Assembly (NCBI GenBank): GCA_025267735.1
Contig: CM046303.1
Span: forward strand, 19,520,403-19,584,402
DNA: 64,000 nucleotides
Direction of reading: 5' to 3'
DNA from: Mactra quadrangularis
Taxonomy: Eukaryota > Mollusca > Bivalvia > Venerida > Mactridae
The notes below the pieces were generated by a model. That model saw only the letters and a list, made by a program, of their open reading frames with translations, made no database searches and was not told the origin of the DNA. Positions 37,645-48,971 of the stretch are shown here, piece after piece. Each line of letters begins with the position of its first letter. The first letter of the stretch is position 1. The translations under genes and the position numbers were made by a program.

Positions 37645-37890
37645 TTGAGACAAAGATCTTCAGACAAGCGTATGGTTGAGCATATTAGTTCTATCGTGTC
37701 TACGATACTAAAACAATTACAAAACATGATTGGCTTTTCGTGTGAAAATAATTACAATTATACGTTGTATTTTGATTACATTCTTTTTTGTAATTTGATT
37801 ATTTATATATTATGTCCGCGCAATAGATACTTAGTCTTTGTCTTACACAAATACACTCATATTAAAGTTCTTTCTAATTTCAATGTTTGA
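37645..37890 (+). pseudogene. Block beta open frame, copy A3
   Basis: 81 codons, sister of 22155 with few changes (C/S at residue 16, L/S in the GF(L/S)CEN motif). Still open, unlike the older 4280 copy. Confidence 0.3.
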
Positions 37891-39060
37891 TTATTCATTC
37901 TGCCACTGGTATTCGTTCGAGCATACCTATCTTGGATCTTACATTATTTTGTAGACAATGTAGCTGAGCTATAAGTTTTGCAATATTGCCAAACTGAATA
38001 CCCAGATATATAACTCCAAAACACATTTTTATAACAACGATGGATACACCATTTTAAGTTATAATAATGGACAGAATGATCAATTTTACATTAGAATTGA
38101 AAGAGAGGTACAATATAATAATTATGCTGTAGAATTCAAGTAACAATGTAAAATCTCATATACTTTCATATTTGTAAATAAATACATTGGGATATTAGTA
38201 AATAAATAAATTGATACTTAAATAAAATGTACAACAAGATAAAAATCATAATCGTATGCACCAAAATGTCCATTATTTTATTATTACCATTGTTTTAAGC
38301 ACAATTTGATACCATTTAACGTTATGAATAACACGGATATTTTGCACTGGCACCAGAGTCCTTAAACTTGTTAAATACGCACACATATACTTCAATAATG
38401 ATATGTATCCACGAACTCAATTAAAATCGGTCCCGTATACATTATCGTATACAAGTTACTATAGGTTGTTGTGCAGAGGAATTGCTTTGTAGAGGGCCGC
38501 TCTGCAAATGTTATACGTTACTCTTAAAATCAACGATGTAACATTGATATGCACACATTGTTGTTTAAAACACTAATTCCTGACACCGAGGTACAGCAGT
38601 TTGACTGTTCCCAAATCACGTATGAAATAACTGTTCTATTACCTGATCATTTACTATTTTATCAGATTAAATCTCAAAAAACAATTTTATTATGTAAATT
38701 ATTTACTAAAACTATTGCATTATTACATCAATGATACATTTTACAGTTAAAAAATGTGAAAAGGGGTAATTAATTACTAAATTCAGTGTAAATGTCAATT
38801 AAATATTAATTTAAAGATAGAACTAGAAAATGTAGGTAGTAAAACAAAGCACTAATCTTATATAATAAATTTTAAAAAAGGTCTATAAAAAGTAATTTTA
38901 ATTATCAATTAATTACCGAGGAAGAAATTAAAATGGTATTCCCATAAGGTTACTTCCGTTCACTGTCCATCGTTTTGAAGATAGCATGTTACATTATATC
39001 CATTATATCTAATAATCTACATCTCATAAATCTCATCTCATAAACAAAATAAATCTCATA

Positions 39061-39506
39061 CAGTACCCACCGAAAGTTTAAAGATAAAAGAAATTTACTG
39101 CATTTCTTGAATTTGATTGATTATTTTTGCTGAATCATTATTTCTAATATATCTAAGTATGATTTGTGAAAAGATGAAAACAAATTTCATGAATACAACA
39201 CATTTATAAAATTCAGCATCTGACATCCTAAAGCCTTCAAAACCATGTTTGATATTAATTTTCTATAACCTAGCTTTTATGCTATTTTTGTAGAATCGGT
39301 TATTATTATGATAATAACCGAGAAAGCATAACTACAAAACATTTCAAAGTAAACAGTTACCAAATCTCGAGTCTCAGTTATTTATCACTTATAAAGCAAA
39401 ACTACATATCATTTTAAAATAAACAGTTACATGTACTAAAATTTAGATAAAAGTTATTTAGTAAGCCTACAGTCTAAAATTATCTCCAAACTTTTGGTGG
39501 GTACTG
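39061..39506. mobile_element. Tc1/mariner-type MITE, copy A3
   Basis: Left end CAGTACCCACCGAAAGTTTA; right end CTCCAAACTTTTGGTGGGT then ACTG, flanked by TA on both sides. Its right end is the best preserved of the three copies. Confidence 0.85.
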
Positions 39507-39836
39507 TATATACCTTCTATATATTACATGACGAGTTTGACTTTTTTTGTAAATTGTCAGATTAAACAAAATGATTTTAGTAAGCGTGCATTTCTAGTGA
39601 TTATGTGTAAATTGTGGAAATGTTATTCAATGACGCTTAATCACTATTAAAGAACTTACAATGTTTGTTTACATGCTTCAAATGAGTATCATAACACTTC
39701 TTAAATTTTAATTATGTAAAGGAAATGAATAAAAAGGTTTAATACAGATTCCTCACAGCTTAAAAGAAATTGCCTGACTTAGAATTGTTTATCCTCGAAT
39801 CAAAAGATTGAACACAATTAAATAATTTCCTTTCAG

Positions 39837-39954
39837 AAATGCCTCTAATGAGTTTTGTCAGACAATGCACACATCTAATAATTCGCAATGGTATAATTTG
39901 ATACGACATAAAATGTCTATGATAATTATAACATACAATGGAATTACTGCTGAT
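39837..39954 (+). other. Exon-like block, copy A3 (118 bp)
   Basis: Acceptor-like TTTCCTTTCAG, donor GTAAGT, same length as in A1 and A2. Reads NASNEFCQTMHTSNNSQWYN and onward; changes relative to A2 are T/S, Y/F and R/C. The 89-codon frame from ATG at 39865 to 40134 is open as in A2. Confidence 0.28.
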
Positions 39955-40203
39955 GTAAGTAGCAATTTTAAAAAATTTACTAAATTGAAGAATAGTTTTT
40001 TGACAATTATGTTACATAACCAAATTACTACTTTAATTACTATACAGCACAGTCTATTCCTCCAAGGCATGAACCAACTACGCAAGACATACATAATCAA
40101 GGAAGAACGTATTACATTCATTGCATGTTTGTGAAAAAAATTGAACAATACAACTTTAAATTATAATTAAGTGAACTAAAACATGAAAATTTAAATATTA
40201 CTA

Positions 40204-41046
40204 TGTGGAGCTTGGTCATGAAATAATTTCTACGGCCATTCTCTCTCCCACCAATAATTTTTAATTATGTAAGTGTCGCCGACCATCCCAGTCATGGGTC
40301 GTGGTTTCAGCATAGAAAAACAACAAGTCTTGGTAGTTTGGTAGTTACTTGTATATTTAATGTAGAAGAATGATGATTTTAATGAAACCAATATAGTTTG
40401 TAAATATATAGATAAATCTGAAAATAAATACAACAGGGAATTAAAAGGTAGTCAAGAACACGTGGTCATGATATAAAATAAGTTACAATTTAACAGTCTT
40501 GGTAATAAAGATTCATAAACAATTTAAATTAAGCTGAAGACTGAATTAAAGAAATAAAGTAATACATATTCAATAATTTACAAAAAGAGTGAAAAACAAA
40601 TAAATATTCAATTATAATTCAAAAGAGTGAAAATCTATTTAAATACCTGGTTCGGTTTAATACACAATTAGAACACCAGTGAAGTGAAGTATAGTGGCAG
40701 AGTGACTAAAGGTTTATCGTGCGCGGTTATCGGAAAAAATGGTCACGTGATGGGTGGTACGATAATGAAATGAAATGAAGTGTTAAATATTCGATGTTTT
40801 AGTATTGTTAATGAGATGGTAATGGAAATACTAACTGTCTACAATACACTACATAGAAAAACTAACGATATAAATCTACCTATGACATAAGGCAGTTGTC
40901 AGTCATTGACGAGAGTATGCGCTAAGTAGTTGGTTAACAGCTAAATCCAGATATTTAGTCTTTCCAGAAGGAGTGAGTAGGTTGACTGCCCGTCGTTATA
41001 TGACCTATACAATGTGTTGCTACGGGGTTAAACCCAACAAAAAAAC
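40204..41046 (+). mobile_element. SINE family I without head, copy A3, split by an insertion
   Basis: SINE parts are 40204-40273 and 40888-41046. The pre-insertion form, TTAATTATGTAAGGCAGTTG, is seen intact at 24751-24770. Coordinates span the inserted element. Confidence 0.9.
40274..40887. mobile_element. 614-bp probable solo LTR of an LTR retrotransposon
   Basis: The insert begins TGTCGCCGACC and ends CTATGACA: TG...CA ends with TGTC/GACA short inverted repeats, as in LTRs. TAAG flanks both sides (40270-40273 and 40888-40891), a 4-bp target duplication, or 5 bp with one mismatch (GTAAG/ATAAG). It interrupts a SINE whose sister at 24694 is intact. Inside are a TATAAAA-like ATATAAAATAAG (about 40470) and several AATAAA/AATAAAG signals. 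No internal retroviral-type coding region is present, so it fits recombination between two LTRs leaving one. Superfamily not determined. Confidence 0.8.
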
Positions 41047-41049
41047 CAA

Positions 41050-41640
41050 ATGAACGTTTTCCACAGTGGTACTCTACACTTGAAATTATCTTTCGTGGTC
41101 GAGAGGTTAATGTTGCTTACTTTAAGTCACGGTTTGCACTCATGGATTGTAATAGATTCAGGTCAAAGCACTCGCTTCATGTTGTTAAATTTAAGTCACG
41201 GTTTGCACTCATTGATTGTAATAGATTCAGGTCAAAGCACTCGCTTCATGTTGTTTACTTTAAGTCACGGTTTGCACTCATTGATTGTAATAGATTCAGG
41301 TCAAAGCACTTGCTTCATGTTGCTTACTTTAAGTCACGGTTTTCACTCATTGATTGTAATGGATTCAGGTCAAAGCACTCGCTTCATGTTGTTTACTTTA
41401 TGTCACGGTTTGCACTCATTGATTGTAATGGATTCAGGTCAAAGCACTCGCTTCATGGGACTGGAGTCTTGCACTGGTCAGTCCTGTAACCATGGCCAGC
41501 TAATCGGTCTGTTTCCCAAAACTATATTAAAGATCTGTAAGAAAAGATTCGTAAACAAACTTAAGCAAGACAATTTTAACAGTTTTACTATGCCTTATGT
41601 TCTCCTCTTTTCAGTTATTATTCATTATCGGAATGAGTAA
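41050..41640 (+). other. Open frame containing the 69-bp repeats, copy A3 (196 codons)
   Basis: The longest frame here that keeps its reading frame in a second copy. Layout: 20-residue start (MNVFHSGTLHLKLSFVVERL), five 23-residue repeats (MLLTLSHGLHS..IDSGQSTRF type), then 61 residues starting MGLESCTGQSCNHGQLIG, with a basic KICKKRFVNKLK segment and an end in IIHYRNE. Start and end match 24919, so unit number changes without breaking frame. Against coding: copy A1 is frameshifted, a second frame is also open (41142-41489), and no domain or promoter is seen. CTCTTTTCAG near 41604-41613 could instead be a splice acceptor. Confidence 0.33.
41110..41454 (+). repeat. 69-bp minisatellite, 5 units (copy A3)
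   Basis: Exactly 5 x 69 bases. Three units carry AATAGATTC, two AATGGATTC; four units end in the ACTCGCTTC form. Confidence 0.96.
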
Positions 41641-44600
41641 TCACCCTGAGCAGTGATATCTAAACGCTTCATCGTGAAATGTAATCGTTTGATATATTGG
41701 TTAAAACTTCAAAGATATTTAGGAATTGTTTTACTAGGAAGGGCAATTCTAAATATATTCAAATCACTGAAGCACTGAATTAATTTGGATAACAAAGTGA
41801 GACTTTTTGTTGGATTGGAATATTTTCTATTAAAAAGAAATAACAAGCCTTTAATTTATCGTTGTTTTTCACTTTTTCTCCATGTGTGCTTTCCAAAAAG
41901 GATCATTTTTATTTACTACAATTTCAATACACATTTTACCGAACTGACTAAAGCAACATGTGCGAAATAATTAACTACTGTTAAAAGCTCAAATTCGGGA
42001 AAAATGTCAATGTGAAATATTTACAATGTTAAAAAAACACATCCAGTTTTGTTTTAAAGTGATTTTTTTACTGTTTTACCAATAGAATTTATGAAAGCGG
42101 TATTTGTTTTACGCGTAGTTAAGTTAATTGTTAAATAACTATACTATTTAGTCGATTCTTAGTAGTAAGATATAATGTCTTCTAGAAGTATTATTTTATT
42201 GATTGAACCTGAATACTTGCATGACGTAGAATAAGAAAAGCAGTCGTGTTTTATCTCCCAGTATCTTCTTATGTTGTCTTTGCTCTGTAAAAACTGCAGT
42301 GTAAGATAGCTAACGTTTTAAAAGAATGATCTTTCAATTTTAAAAATTAAGTAGTTTGATAACAATGAAATTATCTCGTAACGTTTTATAGCCTATCATT
42401 TTACAAACGCCAATTTACAAGTAAAATATACATTTGTTTTGCAAAATCCCATTACATGTTTATACTTCCCGAAGGGGAAATAGATTGCCATGTTTTGCTT
42501 CTAATACACTTTGTGAAGTGTAATGCTGTTAATCGAATGTAATGTCATTGCGAGACGCATTTTCAGTAAACAATAAAATTATAATTTACATTATGTTGGC
42601 ACTTTAATAAAAATCCCAAAGCAAGTTATGTATGGAAATTTATCAAACGCTAAACATGAACACATGATCTAGTGTATTGTTTTAACTGTCTGAATATTGT
42701 GCAACACGCAACGCTACAATATAATCGGTTAATAAATGATTATATATACAATGTATGGTATCAGCCGAGTCGTTGTACGGTGTTATTTATATTTCCGTAG
42801 ATAATTGGAGATAAATATCAAGTAATATTTCTGAGGAATTGTGAGAGTCGCCTAAACCTAAAATAAATCGACAAATATACCGACGTCAAGCCCTTACTGA
42901 GGATTGATCGAAATACTGTTGTAATCTATTTAATATCATTTTAGGTAACTAACAGGCCATAATGGTCAGGTACTTTTTATATTAATAAATATGAAACTTT
43001 ATCATGCATTATATAATATATATGTACAAGTCACTATAATAAACAATTAACTTACTTACTCACTGATAATTGGTCAATTATGTTTGATCACTGGATTCTT
43101 GGTGAATGTCAGGGATTTCTGTTTGTATGTCTTTGAGACCTGATGGGAAATTACAATTGAATTCTTCAGGCATATTGACCACAAAAACTACATATCTGAT
43201 TAATTAATGAGCGTACTTGAGCATCTTCCCTTAGACACTCAGTTGCCATATACTTCCATGATACATCGCAAATTAAAACGCTGTTGACTGCAATGCCTTC
43301 ATAAGATTTTTATCACTTATACTGAAATTTATAACAAAGCCTCATTAGCTTCTGTTCTTTAAACATAAAATGTGTTTTATACTGTCTACCCATGCTAAGA
43401 AAATATCAGCGTTCATTAGCCGTCAATGTATTTGATGGAGATCTATCGTTAAAGGTAGAGCATTAAACAGATTGATAGTGCTAATTCAGATAACGCCAAT
43501 TTAGTTATATCAGTGATAGATGCTTGCATTAAGTTAATACCTAACATTTAGACTGAATATATACTATTACGAGTATAATCATAAATGGTCAGTTATCCCC
43601 TACGCTAATTAATATTGTTTTCTAGACTTTGTGTTATTACAATTATTTATTTTGTCGGCATGTAAATTGCAATAAGGTGACAGTAGGAAATTTCTACAAT
43701 AAATACATTGTAATGTCTTTCACTGTAACAATATGCGATCAACTGTCAGCCTTGAATTAATTCGATGTGGAAATTGAGCGTAAAATGTAACAATATTATT
43801 TTCGTCACCATAATAATATCGTTTAGCCAGATAAAAGTCACTCAGACACAAATATATGGGTAAAATGTTTGTTGACGTACGTACAGTTCGTTTTTTTCAA
43901 CTGTCAAAGCTTGAGTAATTTCACAGTGACTGACAATATACTATCGCAATATCACGCCATTTAGACAACAAACATTTAAACACACAAAGTCACTGTGAAT
44001 TTATTTTTGTTTTGCCAGTGAAAAACGTATACCAACTACCAAATTCCTGTACATAAATAATAAGACATTACGCAGGTGTAAATCTAATTGAGACACCAAA
44101 TATTCATTTTTAAAACTGTTTCGAAATGAACTTAAAGAAAATTATGAAACAACACAACATTGAACCAGTTCGTATTGTACCAACTTATGTCTAAAAGACG
44201 CTTTTATATTGAAATATTAAGTACATCATCAAAACGTGTTCACACTTACGTAAATACGCACATAACATATTGTGTTTAATCAGAAAATTCCATTTAATGC
44301 TAAGGCTAATCTTATTTTACTTACTTCTAAATAAACAATTTATTCTACTTTCTAACTACTAACGCTTGATTTTAGCTCTTTCATTGTATAAACCTATGTC
44401 AAAACAACATCATATAGAAGGAATATCCCATGCGTTCACTTATTAAAAATTTTAACATCAAAACAGCAATAAGAAAAACAGTTCTAACTAGTGCACATCT
44501 TGCAGTTTTTTCATTGTTTTGTGTTAAATACTTTTAAAAGGTACTAGTTCACAGATTTGGTTTATTTGTTCTATAATTTCAAAATACCATTCAGTGTCTG

Positions 44601-45179
44601 AAGTTGTGTCAAAAATCATTCTTATTTTTTAAGACAACCTGACCTATATGTAGCAAGAAATATATAGCAAATATTCCCGCAATAAATGTTTTTTTCAGTT
44701 TTATTTCGTTTACATGGGTATAACATGTACAAAGTATTCAAAATGCTTGTTTAAATTCATCATATTTCAAAGTTGGTGCTCTTGTCTGAAATTAATGTTC
44801 TTACTTGAAATCCCTCTGACAGTAGATTTCTGGAGAATGTATTACTAGTCTAGTTAGACTCGAATTAGAAATCCCTACGGTACACTTGGTGCACATAGTA
44901 GACTTTACCACATATTTGGGTTTATTTTCAAATTTTTTTATTATTATGACCAAGAGAACAAATATCTGAAGTATTACCATACGAAAATTAATAATAGTAA
45001 AATATAACTCTAATAATACACAACTAATAGGGATCTATTTTACTTTATTACTACATTTGTATTTAAGCACCATTTCGAAAGTTTGGTTATGACAAACAAG
45101 GTAGATGGTCACAAACCCAATGTCCTTGATATGTTTATAAGTGTGTCAACAACTTTCAATCTGATTACTAAAAATGAAA
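41641..45179. other. AT-rich spacer of copy A3, no gene seen
   Basis: Collinear with 10264-16050 (minus the 12909 element) and with 25318-30979 (minus the 27682 element). It shows both empty sites: GAACCAGTTCG at 44162 and TTTTTTTCAACTGTC at about 43893. The left border of the 10.2-kb duplication falls at about 42267. Confidence 0.6.
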
Positions 45180-45488
45180 GCCGCCCGGCTACCTCAATTT
45201 GTAGCACGCATGTCTACTGATCGAGGGGTCGGGATTTGACTACCGGACAAGGCATACTTTCGTGGAGCTTGGTCATGAAATTATTTCTGCGGTCATGCTC
45301 CCTCCTACCAATGGTTTTTAATTATGTAGGGAAGTTATCAGTTGTCAGTCACTGACGAAAGTATGCGCATAGAAGTTGGTTAACAGCTAAATTCGGAGAT
45401 TAAGCCTTCCAGGAGGAGTGGGTAGGCTGACTGACCGCCGTTATATGACCTATACAATAAATTGCTACAGCGCTATACCCAACAAATT
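45180..45488 (+). mobile_element. SINE-X (family I), copy A3
   Basis: Starts GCCGCCCGGCTACCTCAATT. The B box is degraded (GGGATTTGACTACCGG). Flanked by ACTAAAAATGAAA on the left and AAAATGAAAAATAAGTG on the right. The same degraded B box occurs in the copy at 54831, showing common descent. Confidence 0.92.
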
Positions 45489-45634
45489 AAAAAAAACAAA
45501 AATGAAAAATAAGTGAACGCATCCCAAGAGTAAGAAATACATTGCTTCAATTATCCAAGCAAAACATTATTTTACATATATCGAGGTCTAGGTTAACTAA
45601 AGTCAATATACAGACAATTATTTCATTTACTAAG

Positions 45635-45684
45635 TTTCAGAATACAGATGTCATATCCGATTCCTACAGGGAAATAAAGTTATG
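45635..45684. other. Conserved 50-mer, copy A3
   Basis: Same block as at 16181; one substitution near the end (GGGAAATAAAGTTATG). Confidence 0.7.
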
Positions 45685-45849
45685 GCATAGCCTTACTAAA
45701 AGAATATGATAATATATTATTAATGTAAATTGTGTATTTTTAGATTACTGTTTTGACCGCAACATTGGTGACCATGGTTGATTGCAGAAATGTATTTGAA
45801 ATTGCAACAGTACTAGGCAATTAAATCCGTTTAATGTCGTTTTGATTCT

Positions 45850-46150
45850 GTTAAACTTGAGAGAAAAAAATGTTTGTTACCAAATCCAAGGAATTTATCA
45901 AATTATTGCTATATTACCGCTACATTGAATAGTACTGGTAGACACTATGACATGCGCTCATGTTTGCATGGAGAAAAAAACACTTTACATGCCAACTCTC
46001 AGTTAAACGCGATGACTGTATTAGAAAATAAGGCTCTTCAGACAAGCGTATGTTCTGAAGATATTAGGTGCAGTGAGTCAAACATAATCTAACAATTACA
46101 AACCATGATTGTATTTTCTTGTGAAAATAGTTACAATTTGACAGCTGTGT
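45850..46150 (+). pseudogene. Block alpha, copy A3 with early stop
   Basis: A 72-codon frame (45874-46092) runs through MRSCLHGEKNTLHANSQLNA and the MTVLENKALQTSVCSEDI core, but AATCTAACAATTAC gives a stop where other copies read AATCAAACAATTAC, removing the KQLQ segment. Confidence 0.4.
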
Positions 46151-46946
46151 TTGATTTTGTTCCATCCTTTAATTCAATTATTTATTTATTACGTCTGAGG
46201 GTTTGTATTCAATCTGATCGTTCTGGAGTAATTTCTGTAATTATTGTATATTACCTTTGATATACCTTCATTACTGCTGAAGTACATGTATTTGTTCTAT
46301 TTTGCTTTAATCTGTATTCTCCGATTTAATTAAAACTCCAAGGACACTATTTTGAAAGAAAGTATTTTTCAATTCCATATAAGAAATAAGAAATTGATTA
46401 AGTCTTAAATTCAAATACCCATTTACATGAATTAGTTGTGTAAGGTCAGTTCATCATTATATTAGACAGATCTTGAACTTAAGTAATAGAGAAATTACTT
46501 CAGAAATATATTTTTATATTTCATTTGGTTGTAAAAAAGATACATATGTAAGCATTACTGTAATATACCATCTGTTCTGCATTCAAAGTAATAGACTTAA
46601 CAGTTAATGTATTACTAATTTTGTTGAATAAAGCATTTATCCATGAACACCTGGACATTTTCGGCTAACGAACCTCCGGAAGAGCGTTACTATCCTTATT
46701 AATAAACAAACCGTATATCCTTGCTGCATTTTGTCCAATTGAGAATAAGTTCTAACCATAGTGTCTTTTCAATGAGCAAAACTTTCAGTTGCAAAATCAT
46801 CTAAGTATATCATTTCTTATATATGTATGTGAAGGTACATGTATTTCATTTTTACTACAAATGTGACGGTTTTTAATAAATGAGCATGCACCAACACGAA
46901 CATTGTCTGTCAAAATGCATTTTAAAATTGGTATGATAGTTTCTAA

Positions 46947-47246
46947 GCCTTAGACATATCTCGTCATCGCGATAAAGGAAAGTTACCCGCTCATTTCTTA
47001 ATTGATATTAGTGACGACTATCCAGAGAGTGTCAACTCCCGCATGATTGTTTTATTCTTACATTGTTTTGTTGTCCCTTATGCTATTGTGAGAAATTTTG
47101 CAAAAAAATGGAAACAATTGAAAAGACCATGGCCATACCCTTCAATTGTTTTGGCATTACTGAATGAAACATTTATCACTATTTCCTTTGATGATTTTAA
47201 AAGACAACCACTCACCGTGCATATCAATATAGATAACAATAGGTAA
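46947..47246 (+). other. RHR open frame, full-length open copy A3 (100 codons)
   Basis: Open from just after a TAA at 46944 to TAG..TAA at 47246: RHRDKGKLPAHFLIDISDDY, PESVNSRMIVLFLHCFVVPY, a basic middle, then FITISFDDFKRQ and HINIDNNR. The only ATG is at codon 30 (47043); the upstream ATG of copies A1/A2 is ATA here. Compared with copy A4, many substitutions change amino acids, so there is no visible purifying selection. If it is an exon rather than a gene, a start codon is not needed. Family unknown. Confidence 0.28.
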
Positions 47247-47429
47247 ATTACAAATGACTCACAGATATTGATGTGTGAATTTCTTTCTGTTATCCGCATT
47301 GTATTTACAAAACATGTGTACTAGATAGTGCGTTTGTTTGCTAAAGTGTAAAGTAATTAAGTTATGTTTTCATATTCTTGTCAAGTTTCAAGTTTTTTTC
47401 ATTCTTCGCATGTCTTCATTGGTCAAAAT

Positions 47430-47795
47430 CAAAAATCTATACACTCAGTAAAAGACAAATTTCACATACAAAGTTACATTCAATGTATGTATGTTTGGTA
47501 TCATTCTTCAGCAAACTCTATTTGCCATATATCTATGTAAATTTCATTAAATTTCAGTTGATATCTTAAGCATAATTAACGTTTAAAGAGAGAGGGATGA
47601 AAAGTTAAAGTTGGAGACGTTCTTTGTTTTTCTTTGTGTTAGCTTAGGAAAAAATAATGTGATCAATATCTGTTATGTCAACCACGTTTACGCACCACAG
47701 CAATCGTAAACGCATAGACCTGCCGTAACGCCTGATGACGTCGATGGGATTATTAAACTATTTCCCTAAGTTGATACAAACAAAGAATTTGTTTT
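47430..47795. other. Segment shared by copies A3 and A4, replacing 1.6 kb of A1/A2
   Basis: Between ATTGGTCAAAATC and TCGAGAATTGATTTTAACAC, copies A1/A2 have about 1.6 kb including SINE-II, while A3 and A4 (57083-57455) have these ~370 bases instead. Contains CACGTTTACG, GTAACGCCTGATGACGTCG and a purine run AAAGAGAGAGGGATG. Nothing I can classify. Confidence 0.6.
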
Positions 47796-48739
47796 CGAGA
47801 ATTGATTTTAACACATTTTGGAAGCCAGTCATTTAGAACCATGCTGTTTAATTAAGACCCTCATTTTAAAAAAAAACACGTATCATCTTGCTTTAATATT
47901 TAACACCTATATAATGTAAATGCTACTAGTCATACACAATTATGTAACAAAACCAAAACTAATATATCACTCTCAAATATGGTTACAACTTTCCCATTGT
48001 CAGATCTCCTTTGGGCCTATCGATCGACTAAAGTTTTGTAAAGGCACTAAATGAAATATTACTATAGTTACAGGAACTAATGTGATTTTTAACAGCAATA
48101 AGGAACAATTTTTGTCTTTCATCATAAATTATCATGGCTGTTTCTCTAACAACAAGGTTTGACTTTAAATGTGAATCACTTATTTGAACATAGTTATATG
48201 AATTTTGCATTTGTAAGTTTTTGCGAATTGGGAATATATCCTATTAAAATAATTTTCTGCAAATGTCACTTTGTTCACACGTTGTATATCGGGTAAGGTG
48301 TTTAGGCCTACCCAAGTTCAGTATAATGTTTAATGTCTTAAAGAAAACCTTAGATGCGTTTTAATGTGATGCATGCAATGTACCGAAAACTATAATGAGC
48401 ACAGGTTTCAATAAATTATAATGTGGAACACTAGTAATTATATAGTTGTTGTTTCGTTTATTACTTATAATCGCGTTCATTCATATGGTAAATAAAACTC
48501 ATTAGAAAGTATCGATTTTAATGCAACTCATACGAATATTTTAAGAAAAGTCCAAAAGACAGACAATGGTTACTCGTTTATTGATGTCGTAAATAATGTA
48601 ATCAAAGAAAACCTCAATCAATTAACCTTCCACGCAATATGCTCCTTAAATATGATAACGTAATTTGAGGTCCAGACAGTGTAAAGAATGAGATTATTAC
48701 CAAAATATTCTATTATGTGCTGGCTGTTAATAAAAGCAG

Positions 48740-48971
48740 GATCAGTGGTCCAGTGGTAGGACGCGCGCTTAGGGATCGAGAGGTCCTGGGTTCGAGTCCC
48801 ACTAGGGGCACTGCTAATTTCCTTGAGCAAGAAATTTACCTGCGATTGCTTCACTTCACCCAGGTGTAAATGGGTACCTGCGAGGGTGGTATGATTCCGT
48901 TGCGCCAATTTGTCGGCTGCACTAATAAGCGGAGTAAAAAGACTCCCCAGGGAGATTGATAGATAGATACC
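48740..48971 (+). mobile_element. SINE family III (tRNA-derived), copy B1
   Basis: Head GGATCAGTGGTCCAGTGG with B box GGGTTCGAGTCCCACT; body with CACCCAGGTGTAAATGGGTA, a motif common in marine-invertebrate SINEs; 3' end in GATAGATAGATACC. Unrelated in body and tail to families I and II. Present in both B copies, so it predates the 10.2-kb duplication. The minus-strand frame 48618-48908 is its shadow. Confidence 0.9.

Larger units (their letters stand above)
32190..46360. repeat. Youngest large tandem duplication, right copy (D2)
   Basis: Sister of 16930-32190. It carries the 40274 element and five 69-bp units and lacks the 27682 transposon. Those differences plus the ~340-bp loss near 44650 account for most of the ~1.1-kb length difference. 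Beyond about 46360 the sequence switches to the version shared with copy A4 (for example GTTCTAACCATAGTGTCTTT at about 46750 and 56408). Confidence 0.7.

Noticed and set aside
48618..48908. Minus-strand frame containing SGTRTQDLSIPKRASYHW, also at 58705-59112
   Set aside because: This is the well-known kind of translation produced by a reversed tRNA-derived SINE head, not a protein.
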